A program made the position numbers and the translations under genes. Shown one piece after another: positions 17,407 to 25,283 of a stretch of DNA of 64,000 nt (within the stretch, counting starts at the first letter, position 1; the number at the start of each line of letters is the position of its first letter). The stretch is taken from contig NZ_JAGPXB010000001.1 in assembly GCF_018069925.1 (NCBI RefSeq), forward strand, positions 310,001 to 374,000. The letters run 5' to 3'. This DNA comes from Flavobacterium erciyesense (GTDB lineage: Bacteria; Bacteroidota; Bacteroidia; Flavobacteriales; Flavobacteriaceae). Below the pieces are notes generated by a model. It had not been told where the DNA came from. It saw only the letters and a program-made list of their open reading frames with translations, and did not search any database.

Positions 17407-18258
17407 ATGGAAAAAGCAGAAAAAATAAAGCAATTATTATTAAATCAATTTGAACAGGATTTATTTGAAGCTTCACTTGCTAGCCTAAATGATCGAACAA
17501 ACAAACTTCGCTTTAATAATTTTGCATACTCTATAAGGGAGTTATCACGACATTTTTTATATAACCTTGCACCTGAAGAACGTGTGAAAAATTGTGTTTG
17601 GTTTAGTCCCGAAACTACTGACGGAAAGCCTACAAGAAACCAAAGGATTAAATACGCAGTTCAAGGTGGAATAGAAGACGCTTTATTAGATAGCTGGGGA
17701 TTTGATGTTGACGAACTTAAAGACATGATAAAGGAGGTAAAAGAAACAATCAATACTTTAAGCAAGTACACTCATATTAATCCTGAGGTGTTCGATATTA
17801 GCGATTCTGAAGTTGAGCGTATGAGCCAAGATGTACTTAACTCCTTCATTGCTTTAGTAGAAACAATTGAGAACTATCGTGAAGATCTTAAACAATTCCT
17901 TGATGGACATATTGAAGAGCATATGATATCATCCGTTGTAACTAATTTTTTTGAGAATGTTGATCGGCTCGCACCTCATCATTCATTGGAATATAGTGAG
18001 GTGTCAGAATATCATATTTCAGAAATTAATGAATATGAAATTGTAGTGGAAGTCTTTGGAGATTTACATGTGATTCTTGAATATGGATCTAATAGAGAAA
18101 GACGTGAAGGTGATGGATTAGACTTGCCAGAAACATTTCCTTTTGAAACGAAGATACGCTATCAAATCGATGATGATTTTCCATCCACTAAGTTTGAGGT
18201 TGATGATTACGATGTAGATACTTCAAGCTGGTATGGAGATGATGAAGATGAAATATAG
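17407..18258 (+). CDS. Uncharacterised acidic protein, possibly a pPIWI-associated nuclease-like family
   Basis: 283 residues from the ATG at 17407 (MEKAEKIKQLLLNQF); an upstream ATG at 17326 adds a hydrophobic, unlikely leader. The N-terminal half (RFNNFAYSIRELSRHFLYNL, then WFSPETTDGKPTRNQRIKYA, then LSKYTHINPEVF) resembles the helical part of proteins annotated as predicted pPIWI-associating nucleases. I recall this resemblance and cannot verify it. The C-terminus is strongly acidic (SSWYGDDEDEI). It is a single gene between the PRTRC run and a convergent receiver-domain gene, a likely accessory insertion. Confidence 0.45.
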   Translation: MEKAEKIKQLLLNQFEQDLFEASLASLNDRTNKLRFNNFAYSIRELSRHFLYNLAPEERVKNCVWFSPETTDGKPTRNQRIKYAVQGGIEDALLDSWGFDVDELKDMIKEVKETINTLSKYTHINPEVFDISDSEVERMSQDVLNSFIALVETIENYREDLKQFLDGHIEEHMISSVVTNFFENVDRLAPHHSLEYSEVSEYHISEINEYEIVVEVFGDLHVILEYGSNRERREGDGLDLPETFPFETKIRYQIDDDFPSTKFEVDDYDVDTSSWYGDDEDEI

Positions 18259-18260
18259 TC

Positions 18261-18644
18261 TTAAGCGTTGAAAATCAATTTCTTAAAATCCATAGTATCA
18301 CTACCAACAAGAAGATAACTTGAAAACCCTATATTTAAAATTGCCTTTCCTACTTTCTCATCATCAATATCACTATGGGCAATCAGTTTTATGGTTGGAT
18401 ATTTTGTCCTCAATTCTTGAAGCTGTGTCAGCACATTCTTGTCGTAAAAATCAAGGTCAATAATGCAAACATAGGGAAGTTCATTCAATGAAAACAATTG
18501 CGATAGTCCATCTTCAATGCTTTCCGAACGAAATAAGACTTCAGTTCCTGAAGCGACAAGGTCTTGGCAGATACCATTTAAAATAGGGCTTTTGTCGTTG
18601 ATAAATGCGAGAGTGATTTTTTGTTGTGCTGTACCAGTTTCCAT
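18261..18644 (-). CDS. Orphan response-regulator receiver-like protein
   Basis: 127 residues from the ATG at 18644 (METGTAQQKITLAF); the frame extends upstream to 18761, but that part lies in a large hairpin and is not protein-like. The fold is CheY-like: the likely phospho-acceptor Asp is in YVCIIDLDFYD, followed by IKLIAHSDID (Ser near the conserved Thr/Ser position) and a hydrophobic strand SSYLLVGSD with no clear Lys. The N-terminal acidic pair is INDKS instead of DD, so phosphorylation may be impaired. No output domain. It ends convergent to the preceding gene with only two bases between stops. Confidence 0.6.
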   Translation of the reverse strand: METGTAQQKITLAFINDKSPILNGICQDLVASGTEVLFRSESIEDGLSQLFSLNELPYVCIIDLDFYDKNVLTQLQELRTKYPTIKLIAHSDIDDEKVGKAILNIGFSSYLLVGSDTMDFKKLIFNA

Positions 18645-18714
18645 AATATTGTCAGATTTTGAGTTAATGGAGTTTCCTGCACAAAAAAGAAAGCGCAGGC
18701 AACTACACTTACCG

Positions 18715-18824
18715 CACATTGAGGTACTGGTATACCCGACAACGAATAAGCGAGCGCCCACGCCTATGGCATGAGCGTTCTTCCTTATCGTCCCGTTGTC
18801 TAAAAATTACCAGTTTTCAATGTG
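18715..18824. repeat. Long imperfect hairpin upstream of receiver gene
   Basis: A 110-base structure with regularly spaced perfect arms: CACATTGA (18715-18722) with 18817-18824, ACTGGTA (18726-18732) with 18808-18814, GACAACG (18738-18744) with 18794-18800, ATAAG (18746-18750) with 18784-18788, and GAGCGC (18752-18757) with 18775-18780. Arms are separated by small bulges. Non-coding; similar in style to the larger hairpin at 11449-11636. The arm plan resembles folded single-strand sites (promoters or recombination sites acting as ssDNA). Confidence 0.65.
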
Positions 18825-18916
18825 GGACTTAAAGTAAAAACACTTTAAGATTCTATATTTTATATAGCAAATATACTAAACTCATTCCTTTTTGAACAGA
18901 TATAAGATACAAAAGG

Positions 18917-19216
18917 TTACCGTAAGCCTGTTTTATTGACTATATAATTCTGTTCCAAGATAGTCAGGATATCACTTTCCTTGTAGATGATCTTTCCGCC
19001 AATCTGTATAAATGGCAATATATTATCATCACGGTACTGCTGTAAAGTCCGTTTGCTGATATGCAATAACCGGCACAGATCTTCGCCCGATAAGTAAATC
19101 TCTCCATTCATTACAGGACGATAGTTTTTCAATATTTCTTCAATGCGGCCTCTTAACTTCATTATCATTTCCTGATGAGTAATGATTTCTTCATTTTCAT
19201 TCGTCAATAAATCCAT
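18917..19216 (-). CDS. Excisionase-type helix-turn-helix protein
   Basis: 99 residues. A coiled N-terminus precedes a MerR/excisionase-type winged HTH: YLSGEDLCRLLHISKRTLQQYRDDNILPFIQIGGKIIYKESDI. The SKRTLQQYRD recognition helix and IPxxxxGxxxxY wing identify the HTH_17 family of Bacteroidetes ICE excision and regulatory factors. It overlaps the upstream HTH gene by 20 bases, so the two are co-translated. Likely role: directionality of the integrase and/or control of the tra operon. Confidence 0.82.
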   Translation of the reverse strand: MDLLTNENEEIITHQEMIMKLRGRIEEILKNYRPVMNGEIYLSGEDLCRLLHISKRTLQQYRDDNILPFIQIGGKIIYKESDILTILEQNYIVNKTGLR

Positions 19217-19508
19217 TTTCAGTAGTATTGTACGGCTGTCCGGCTTCGAGCAAAGCCTGTATGTCCGAAAGTTTGTAATAATTCTTGCGGTTCAGTTTGG
19301 AATAAGGTAATAAGCCTTTGTCCTTGTAGGTTTGCAAGGTCCGTTTGGTAATGTTCATCATCAAACACACTTCCTGGTTATCGAGCCACTTTTCTTCTTT
19401 GAAAATCGGTGTGTATTTTTTCGTTGCGTTTTCGGTCATTTTCAAAAGTTCCTTCAACTCATTTTTCATTCCGTCCAATGCGGATTTTTGTATTGCGATA
19501 ACTTCCAT
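19197..19508 (-). CDS. Excisionase-type helix-turn-helix protein
   Basis: 103 residues with the same plan as its downstream neighbour: a helical N-terminus then EKWLDNQEVCLMMNITKRTLQTYKDKGLLPYSKL and a short basic wing with YYKLSDIQALLE. HTH_17/excisionase family. The paired arrangement resembles the two small Xis proteins of CTnDOT-like elements. First gene of the pair; no recognisable terminator separates it from the Septu-like module further right. Confidence 0.82.
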   Translation of the reverse strand: MEVIAIQKSALDGMKNELKELLKMTENATKKYTPIFKEEKWLDNQEVCLMMNITKRTLQTYKDKGLLPYSKLNRKNYYKLSDIQALLEAGQPYNTTENGFIDE

Positions 19509-19639
19509 AGTTTGCTTGTTTTTTCCGTGGAAGTCTAAATTAAAGAGGCTTAATGCAGTGTTGGGAGTTGTGGTATTGATTGGCTTTGAAAGGAAGTGTT
19601 TGGCTTAAAAATAGGATTCAATTTTGTTTACAATGCGTT

Positions 19640-20614
19640 TTATTTAATCAGCCCCAATTGTTTAGCAATGTCCATTGTCATTTTGCTAAATGGTCTTTTA
19701 TGGATATCTTTTTCTTTGGTATAATTACCTACAATTACTCTATCAAAATCATTTTGACTTAATGATAATTTTGAAAAGCTCTTTTGAAGAATATCTTTGA
19801 AACTCTCATTATAAATTTGGTTCTTGACAATCAATTCTGCTATAATATCCTTTTGAGTATCGTGAATTTCTTTTATACTGAACATATTTTGTAGCGATTG
19901 ATGACCAGCTACTGTTGTAGAGACATCATTAAATAGAATTTCAATACTTTCAGCATCTTTCGTCACTAAATAATCACATTCGGAAGACTTAGTGATTTTA
20001 AAGTTATAATCGGATTTTGATAGTTTTGATGTGATATCTGTATAAAGAAAAAAATTGATTGGTGTAGAACTTTTTCTTTTGTTACAAGAAGCACAACAGG
20101 GATATAAATTAAATAACGAAATGCTCAAAAACGGAAAATCACTTTTAGGATAGTGGTGGTCAACTTCGAGTCTTGCGTCAATTTCGTTGTTCTTTTTAGT
20201 GATAACAACAGTTAATTGAGAATTACAATAAACACAAGATTTTATTCCAATCTTCCTAAAATATTTTGGATAAAATTTATCTCGGCAATTTGTATAGTTA
20301 AGGGCATTTTGAATAAAATGAGTTAGTTGTTTTTTCATGGGCTTGAGTACTCCATTAACCGTCTCAAAACGGGAATTTGTAGGTAATGGCCCAACTATTC
20401 CTTTGATAACTTCTATTTCTAAAGGGCTTTTTGTTAAAAATGAAATATCTTGAAATTGAGTAATGATGTTGTTAAGGTAAGTTTGTTCAGCTTGATCAAA
20501 TATGTTTGCGTTAATTGCCTGAAGTTTTTGCAGTGCAGAACTTCTTTGTTCTTCTATTTCTACTTTAAAAAATTCTTGAACACTTTTTGCTTTATTTATA
20601 TGTAACGAAATCAT
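19640..20614 (-). CDS. HNH endonuclease, PtuB-like (Septu-like system)
   Basis: 324 residues. The nuclease core lies mid-protein: CVYC (Cys127, Cys130), then LEVDHHYPKSDFP (Asp152-His153), Asn169 in LFNLYPCC, and CCASCNKRKSS (Cys174, Cys177). This is a zinc-ribbon HNH of the bba-metal fold, which cuts DNA with a single metal ion. The flanking N-terminal ~110 and C-terminal ~140 residues are helical. It starts two bases after the stop of an SMC-like ATPase, giving the ATPase-HNH order of Septu (PtuA-PtuB) anti-phage systems. The assignment to Septu is by domain pairing and order; retron-associated PtuAB-like pairs are an alternative, but no reverse transcriptase is nearby. Confidence 0.75.
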   Translation of the reverse strand: MISLHINKAKSVQEFFKVEIEEQRSSALQKLQAINANIFDQAEQTYLNNIITQFQDISFLTKSPLEIEVIKGIVGPLPTNSRFETVNGVLKPMKKQLTHFIQNALNYTNCRDKFYPKYFRKIGIKSCVYCNSQLTVVITKKNNEIDARLEVDHHYPKSDFPFLSISLFNLYPCCASCNKRKSSTPINFFLYTDITSKLSKSDYNFKITKSSECDYLVTKDAESIEILFNDVSTTVAGHQSLQNMFSIKEIHDTQKDIIAELIVKNQIYNESFKDILQKSFSKLSLSQNDFDRVIVGNYTKEKDIHKRPFSKMTMDIAKQLGLIK

Positions 20615-20616
20615 GA

Positions 20617-22698
20617 TTATTTGTTTAATAGTTTAGTTAGCTTGTCAATTTGTGATTGAATGAAATTGGTTTCATCATTTGGAAATGCTTGACTGTAAAG
20701 TTCCATTAAACTATTATACAAAACAGGTTCACCAACTATTGATATAATAGAAGAGCATTGACTTTGATCTATCTCTTTGTATCTAGAATTTTCAATTTCA
20801 ATAGATTTAATCTCGCCTTTTATTATAGCAATTTTATTTTTTTCGGTCTCTTCATTTAATAGACCGTTGAGTGATTCTATCTTTTTATTATTAATCTTCA
20901 ATGTGAGACTTTCAATAACCAATTTTATTTGACTTTTTGCCCATTCCCCCATAAACCCCTTTTGCATAAAAAAGTCATTTGCTAAGAGGTCGTGTACATT
21001 TGCTCCAAAGGTTTCGTTGCCTTCTATATAAGGCTCTCCTTTGATTAATTTCAAAACAAAAGCATTCGGAATGTCTGATAAAATATATGGTGAGTGCGTT
21101 AAAAAAGTTATGTTTAATCCTTTAATGTGTTTTAAATTTTCAGGATTAATTTTACCAATATAATCTAATAGATCAGCAATATATGTCCTTTGCCATTCAG
21201 GGTGATAATAAAGTTCTATTTCGTCTAATATGATGTTGATATAGTTGTAATGAATTATTTTTTCGGACTCTTCTGCTTTTTCTTCCTTTAGCTGTTCAAC
21301 AGAATTGAGGTTAATAAGATGATATACAATAGAACTAATACTATGTGTTTTTTGTTTTTCTCCAGAACTTAAAGAACCAAATGAAGAACCATCTTTTGGG
21401 ACTATGTTAATATAGAAAAAAGAAGGAGGTGACATCATAAAGGTATTCACCATAAATGATTCTTTTTTCTGTATCTCCTGTATCTTTTTTGACAATCCAT
21501 CAATTTCTAAACTGAAAGGTTTTTTAAAATCGAGATTCGGTAACAAGGTCTGATAATATTTTAAGTAAAGAATAGCTCCTTTTACTTTGAAAACGGCGTG
21601 ACTGTCGCTTTCTTTTATTCTTCTGATATACGCATTTATATTTTTTATATTTCTTTCTTTCGGTTCTCTATATCTTTTGAATATTTTATAATCAGAAAAA
21701 GCCATTTTAATGAGCTTCTTATGAATGTACGAAAGTGTAACATTCACAAATAAATCATTATTAAGTTGTTGTTCTGTTATTTTAAATCCAAAATGTTGCT
21801 GAAAGGCTTCAATTAATTTTTCTCTTACTGTTGAATCTATGGGCTCTTCTAGGGTTGCATTAGGATTAGGATTGTATGACAGTTCCAAAGCAGATGCAAT
21901 TTTATTGTTTACAATATTGCGTAAACTGTTTTCTTCTTGTCCTTCGGTTATAGGTTCAAGAAGATTGGCTAATAATCTTCTTGTGAGCAAATATTTTTCT
22001 TTATTGATGTCAATAATACCATCGGTTCGCATTGGATTTAATACAATAGGTGTCTGATATCCGTCGTTTTTGTGAAATAAAGGATTAATCCAATCTCCAA
22101 TTTCTAAAGAATTCAAAGCAAAGTGAGAGTAATTAACAACTATCGTATAAAAGAACTGTTGTAAGTCATCAATGCTTTTAATCTCTTGCTTTGACACATT
22201 CGCGACAAACTTATTGTTTTTTCGTTTATAGGTTTGTTGATAAACATTACCTTCTTTAAAAACAACATTTATTAGAGTATTCAAATCAACAGAATACAAA
22301 AGTTCAAAATCTAAAAATTTAAAAGGTTTCCGTTTTCTACGGTTCTCATCTTCTAATAAATTTAGAATACTTCCAATATTGTAATTTGCCCAGTATAGTA
22401 ATTCTATTAAAGTACTTTTACCTGAACCGTTTCCACCTACAACAGCATTAATGTTAATTGGAATATTATTTATTGAGGTTTTAAGTTCATATAAATTGAC
22501 ATCGGTTTTAGGTATGTATTCTACCTCTGAAAAGTCATTTTTCCGAAATTGATACTCATTTCGGAATTGGTAAATTTGATTTTTTTTTAAATTTTTTGAA
22601 GCATCTAAAGTCAATAAAGAATTTTTACGAGTGTCTTTGGTTGGTAGCATTTTACCAACATTAATAGCTATAATTTTGAAGTTTTCTTTGTTACTCAT
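20617..22698 (-). CDS. SMC/ABC-type AAA ATPase, PtuA-like (Septu-like system)
   Basis: 693 residues, cytoplasmic. The nucleotide-binding domain is split by a long insertion: Walker A GGNGSGKST (residues 88-96), ABC signature LSSGE (443-447), Walker B IILDEIELYYHP with Asp492-Glu493, and switch His535 in FLTHSPYIL. The ~340-residue insertion between Walker A and signature is helical, as in OLD/RecF/SMC-like ATPases. Coupled to the HNH nuclease gene (2-base gap), it should act as the sensor/regulator of that nuclease. It is larger than many PtuA proteins I know of. It has no direct partner on the 3' side beyond the HNH gene. Confidence 0.8.
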   Translation of the reverse strand: MSNKENFKIIAINVGKMLPTKDTRKNSLLTLDASKNLKKNQIYQFRNEYQFRKNDFSEVEYIPKTDVNLYELKTSINNIPININAVVGGNGSGKSTLIELLYWANYNIGSILNLLEDENRRKRKPFKFLDFELLYSVDLNTLINVVFKEGNVYQQTYKRKNNKFVANVSKQEIKSIDDLQQFFYTIVVNYSHFALNSLEIGDWINPLFHKNDGYQTPIVLNPMRTDGIIDINKEKYLLTRRLLANLLEPITEGQEENSLRNIVNNKIASALELSYNPNPNATLEEPIDSTVREKLIEAFQQHFGFKITEQQLNNDLFVNVTLSYIHKKLIKMAFSDYKIFKRYREPKERNIKNINAYIRRIKESDSHAVFKVKGAILYLKYYQTLLPNLDFKKPFSLEIDGLSKKIQEIQKKESFMVNTFMMSPPSFFYINIVPKDGSSFGSLSSGEKQKTHSISSIVYHLINLNSVEQLKEEKAEESEKIIHYNYINIILDEIELYYHPEWQRTYIADLLDYIGKINPENLKHIKGLNITFLTHSPYILSDIPNAFVLKLIKGEPYIEGNETFGANVHDLLANDFFMQKGFMGEWAKSQIKLVIESLTLKINNKKIESLNGLLNEETEKNKIAIIKGEIKSIEIENSRYKEIDQSQCSSIISIVGEPVLYNSLMELYSQAFPNDETNFIQSQIDKLTKLLNK

Positions 22699-22907
22699 TC
22701 TGTACCATAATTGTAATTATTAGTGATCTAAATTACATTATTTTTTCCTCTACAGTGAGATCATAAAGGTTTAATTAATCATTCTTGTACTATAAAAGTG
22801 CTAGATTTGCTCAATTAGCTTTATATTTTTACCGAAAACTCGTAATATCTATACCATCTACTATATAAATTTGAATAATTGCTGTTTGATGAGTTTCAAT
22901 TATTGTT

Positions 22908-23180
22908 CTACCGAATACTTTCCACTGCTGCCTTCTGCTTTTCCATTTCTTTTTTCTCACGAGAATAAACCCAAAGCGACAAAAGTCCAAATATTATCAG
23001 GGCATAAGCTATCCATTTACCAACCTTTTCAATAAATTTAATGGCAACCGACTTTTCATAGGACGAAAAGCCCTCAGCTCCCATTGGACCACGCCTGTAA
23101 AACTTTCTCCGGTTGATCCAATAACGAAGTCCCAAGCCTGCAAACACAAATATTATCCCAATAACCAATGATGCAACCAT
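22908..23180 (-). CDS. Small membrane protein of the tra operon end
   Basis: 90 residues with two predicted transmembrane segments (VASLVIGIIFVFAGLGLRYW near the N-terminus and IAYALIIFGLLSLWVY near residues 55-70) joined by a basic loop with YRRGPMG. Same strand as traQ, 137 bases downstream of its stop. Such small membrane proteins are regularly found at the distal end of Bacteroidetes tra operons. Function unknown. Confidence 0.6.
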   Translation of the reverse strand: MVASLVIGIIFVFAGLGLRYWINRRKFYRRGPMGAEGFSSYEKSVAIKFIEKVGKWIAYALIIFGLLSLWVYSREKKEMEKQKAAVESIR

Positions 23181-23317
23181 ATCCTCACATTTTTAATTTC
23201 ACAACTATGAATTTAAGAAATATTGATGAGCCAGTAAAATACTCCTAATCATATTGCTTTAAATATAAAACGGCTTACCAATCAGATAAGCCGTTTTTAT
23301 GAACTGACATACTACTT

Positions 23318-23767
23318 TTAATCACTACTGTTAAACTGAAAGCTCAATTGCTTTTCGTTTCCGAAGCTGTCCGAAATCCAAACCTCAAAGGATTGTGATA
23401 CGGCAGATGTTGACGTATAGTACAATCTAAACTGCTCTGTCGGTAAAGGGTATAAATCGTTCGGCAGATATGGCGGTTCATCGTAGTATTGCAACGTTCC
23501 TTGTCCGTCAAACTGAAAGTAACGGAAAAAATACTGCGTGTTGCTGTAATTGCCTTTACGCTGTATGGTAATGCGTATTTCAACCGTTTGCCCGTTGGCT
23601 ACATCTTTTGGAACAGGCATCACGTTTACCTCAAAAGGGAAATCGTTCTGTATTTCGAGTTCATCATCTTTGCTACAAGATACCAAAGAAACCGAAGCTG
23701 TGAGGATTGCCAGCATTACATATATCGGCAGTAATCCTATTCTGAATTTATTGAATATTCCTATCAT
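23318..23767 (-). CDS. traQ: Conjugative transposon protein TraQ (DUF3872)
   Basis: 149 residues. A membrane-spanning lipoprotein-type signal (IYVMLAILTASVSLVSCSKDD, Cys in the lipobox) is followed by a beta-sandwich domain (FEVNVMPVPKDVANGQTVEIRI, FRYFQFDGQG). This is the TraQ/DUF3872 family of Bacteroidetes conjugation machines, likely anchored in the envelope. It lies 11 bases downstream of traO on the same strand. Confidence 0.85.
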   Translation of the reverse strand: MIGIFNKFRIGLLPIYVMLAILTASVSLVSCSKDDELEIQNDFPFEVNVMPVPKDVANGQTVEIRITIQRKGNYSNTQYFFRYFQFDGQGTLQYYDEPPYLPNDLYPLPTEQFRLYYTSTSAVSQSFEVWISDSFGNEKQLSFQFNSSD

Positions 23768-23778
23768 TGTTTTAAGTT

Positions 23779-24339
23779 TTAAAAATTAAACCTTAATCCC
23801 ACACCTGCAGACGGTCGGAACTGTTGTAAATCCGTACCCCATAAAACCTTTGTACGCCCTTGCAGGACTAACACAAAACGGTCTGACAGGTACGTTTCAA
23901 AAGTGAGGCGACCACCTGCTCCGTATATAAAATTATCCTCGCTCAAAATCTTTGCTCCGTCATATAACATTGTTTCGCCACGATTGATACTTTCATAACC
24001 GACTACGCCTGTTATCCCGAAGTTCAGTGTGATATTCTTACGAACATCACCCAGAAGGAAGAAGCTGTAACCACCCTCGGCAGTATAAGTTTCCTGCTGT
24101 ATACGGAGGTCTTTATAATCGTGGTATTGGTGTGTGTATTCCAACGCCCAAAGCTGGTAATTTCCATTTTTTCCGTTCACGGTCATTCCGATGTTGAGGT
24201 AATAATCATTACCGATTTTATCATCGGATAATACGCCTGCACTTATTTCCAATCCTTTCTGTTTTGGAAGCATTCTTTGTGCCTGTGTAGCAGTGATGGC
24301 CATAAAGATGAGCATCACGGTATAGATATACTTTTTCAT
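23779..24339 (-). CDS. traO: Conjugal transfer protein TraO
   Basis: 186 residues with signal peptide MKKYIYTVMLIFMAITATQAQ and an outer-membrane-barrel-like body (PKQKGLEISAGVLSDDKIGNDYYLNIGM) ending with an aromatic residue (GLRFNF), typical of TraO. It belongs to the envelope part of the mating apparatus. It follows traN by 20 bases. Confidence 0.88.
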   Translation of the reverse strand: MKKYIYTVMLIFMAITATQAQRMLPKQKGLEISAGVLSDDKIGNDYYLNIGMTVNGKNGNYQLWALEYTHQYHDYKDLRIQQETYTAEGGYSFFLLGDVRKNITLNFGITGVVGYESINRGETMLYDGAKILSEDNFIYGAGGRLTFETYLSDRFVLVLQGRTKVLWGTDLQQFRPSAGVGLRFNF

Positions 24340-24359
24340 AAAATTGCTTTAAAAGGTTA

Positions 24360-25259
24360 TTAAAATTTCAGGTGCATATCATTAACCAAACGAGCCTTGA
24401 TTAAATCGGAATTTTCTATCTGGAGTGTCTGATGCCTGCCCCCGTTTTTTTCGAAAATCTCAATCAGCAGTACTTTGTCATCGGCAATCGTAAATTGATC
24501 TAACAGGAACACGTTTTGTTCGGTCGATTTACCGCCAATCTCCTCCAATGGCTTGTAAGTGCGTAACGGTATCAGCGGGCGTTCCTGTACTACGGTACGT
24601 TTGGCTATCTTTTTATCCACTACTTTGAAATTGATAAAATCAATCTGAAACGGCACATTGGTACGGTTTCTCAATTCCGTATGGAAATAGTATTTGCCGT
24701 TATGTATGTAAATGCCTTTAAGAATAAACTGTATACCGAAACTCTTAGCCCCGATATGTTTTACAATGCGTTTGTCTTTTTTGTAAATGGTTTCCAAAAG
24801 CAAACCCGCCAATGATGGCGAATTGTTGCCCAATTCCTCAAAAAGCACATCGTTTCCGTTAGCTTTATCAACTGCTTTTTGCATTGTAAGTAGGTCATAG
24901 CTCAACACTTCGGGATAGGAACTGTAATACACATTGAAACTGTAAAAACGTCCGTCATTAGTAATCACAGAAAAATTGGTTTCAGCTTCAAAATCCCTTA
25001 CCGTTGCTTTTACACGCAACACGTTTTCCGCATCTTCCGCTTTCCCTGCAATCAGGTATTCGCTTCCCAAATCCACGTAACGGATAGCGGTCGGGAAAAT
25101 CAGGTGTGAAGTCTTATCATAGGTAACTTCCATTTTATACGGTTCTATCTTGCCCAACGCAAGCGGAGTTTTTGCCTTTGTACTGTCCTGTGCATAAGAT
25201 TGTACGGCAAGGCCGAGTATCAGGGCGATTGCCCAAAAGGTTTTAAAATGATTTTTCAT
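24360..25259 (-). CDS. traN: Conjugal transfer protein TraN (DUF4138)
   Basis: 299 residues. Signal peptide ending SYAQ, then the DUF4138 domain (IRYVDLGSEYLIAGKAEDAEN, FYSFNVYYSSYPEVLSYD) with the FDVVDKK-like mid region. TraN is the VirB9-like periplasmic component proposed to join TraM and outer-membrane partners. Full length. 24 bases downstream of traM. Confidence 0.9.
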   Translation of the reverse strand: MKNHFKTFWAIALILGLAVQSYAQDSTKAKTPLALGKIEPYKMEVTYDKTSHLIFPTAIRYVDLGSEYLIAGKAEDAENVLRVKATVRDFEAETNFSVITNDGRFYSFNVYYSSYPEVLSYDLLTMQKAVDKANGNDVLFEELGNNSPSLAGLLLETIYKKDKRIVKHIGAKSFGIQFILKGIYIHNGKYYFHTELRNRTNVPFQIDFINFKVVDKKIAKRTVVQERPLIPLRTYKPLEEIGGKSTEQNVFLLDQFTIADDKVLLIEIFEKNGGRHQTLQIENSDLIKARLVNDMHLKF

Positions 25260-25283
25260 TATTTTATTTATTTGAGTTCAACA

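Noticed and set aside
18517..18774. 85-residue plus-strand frame at the receiver gene
   Set aside because: Overlaps the receiver gene and the hairpin; no protein-like features.
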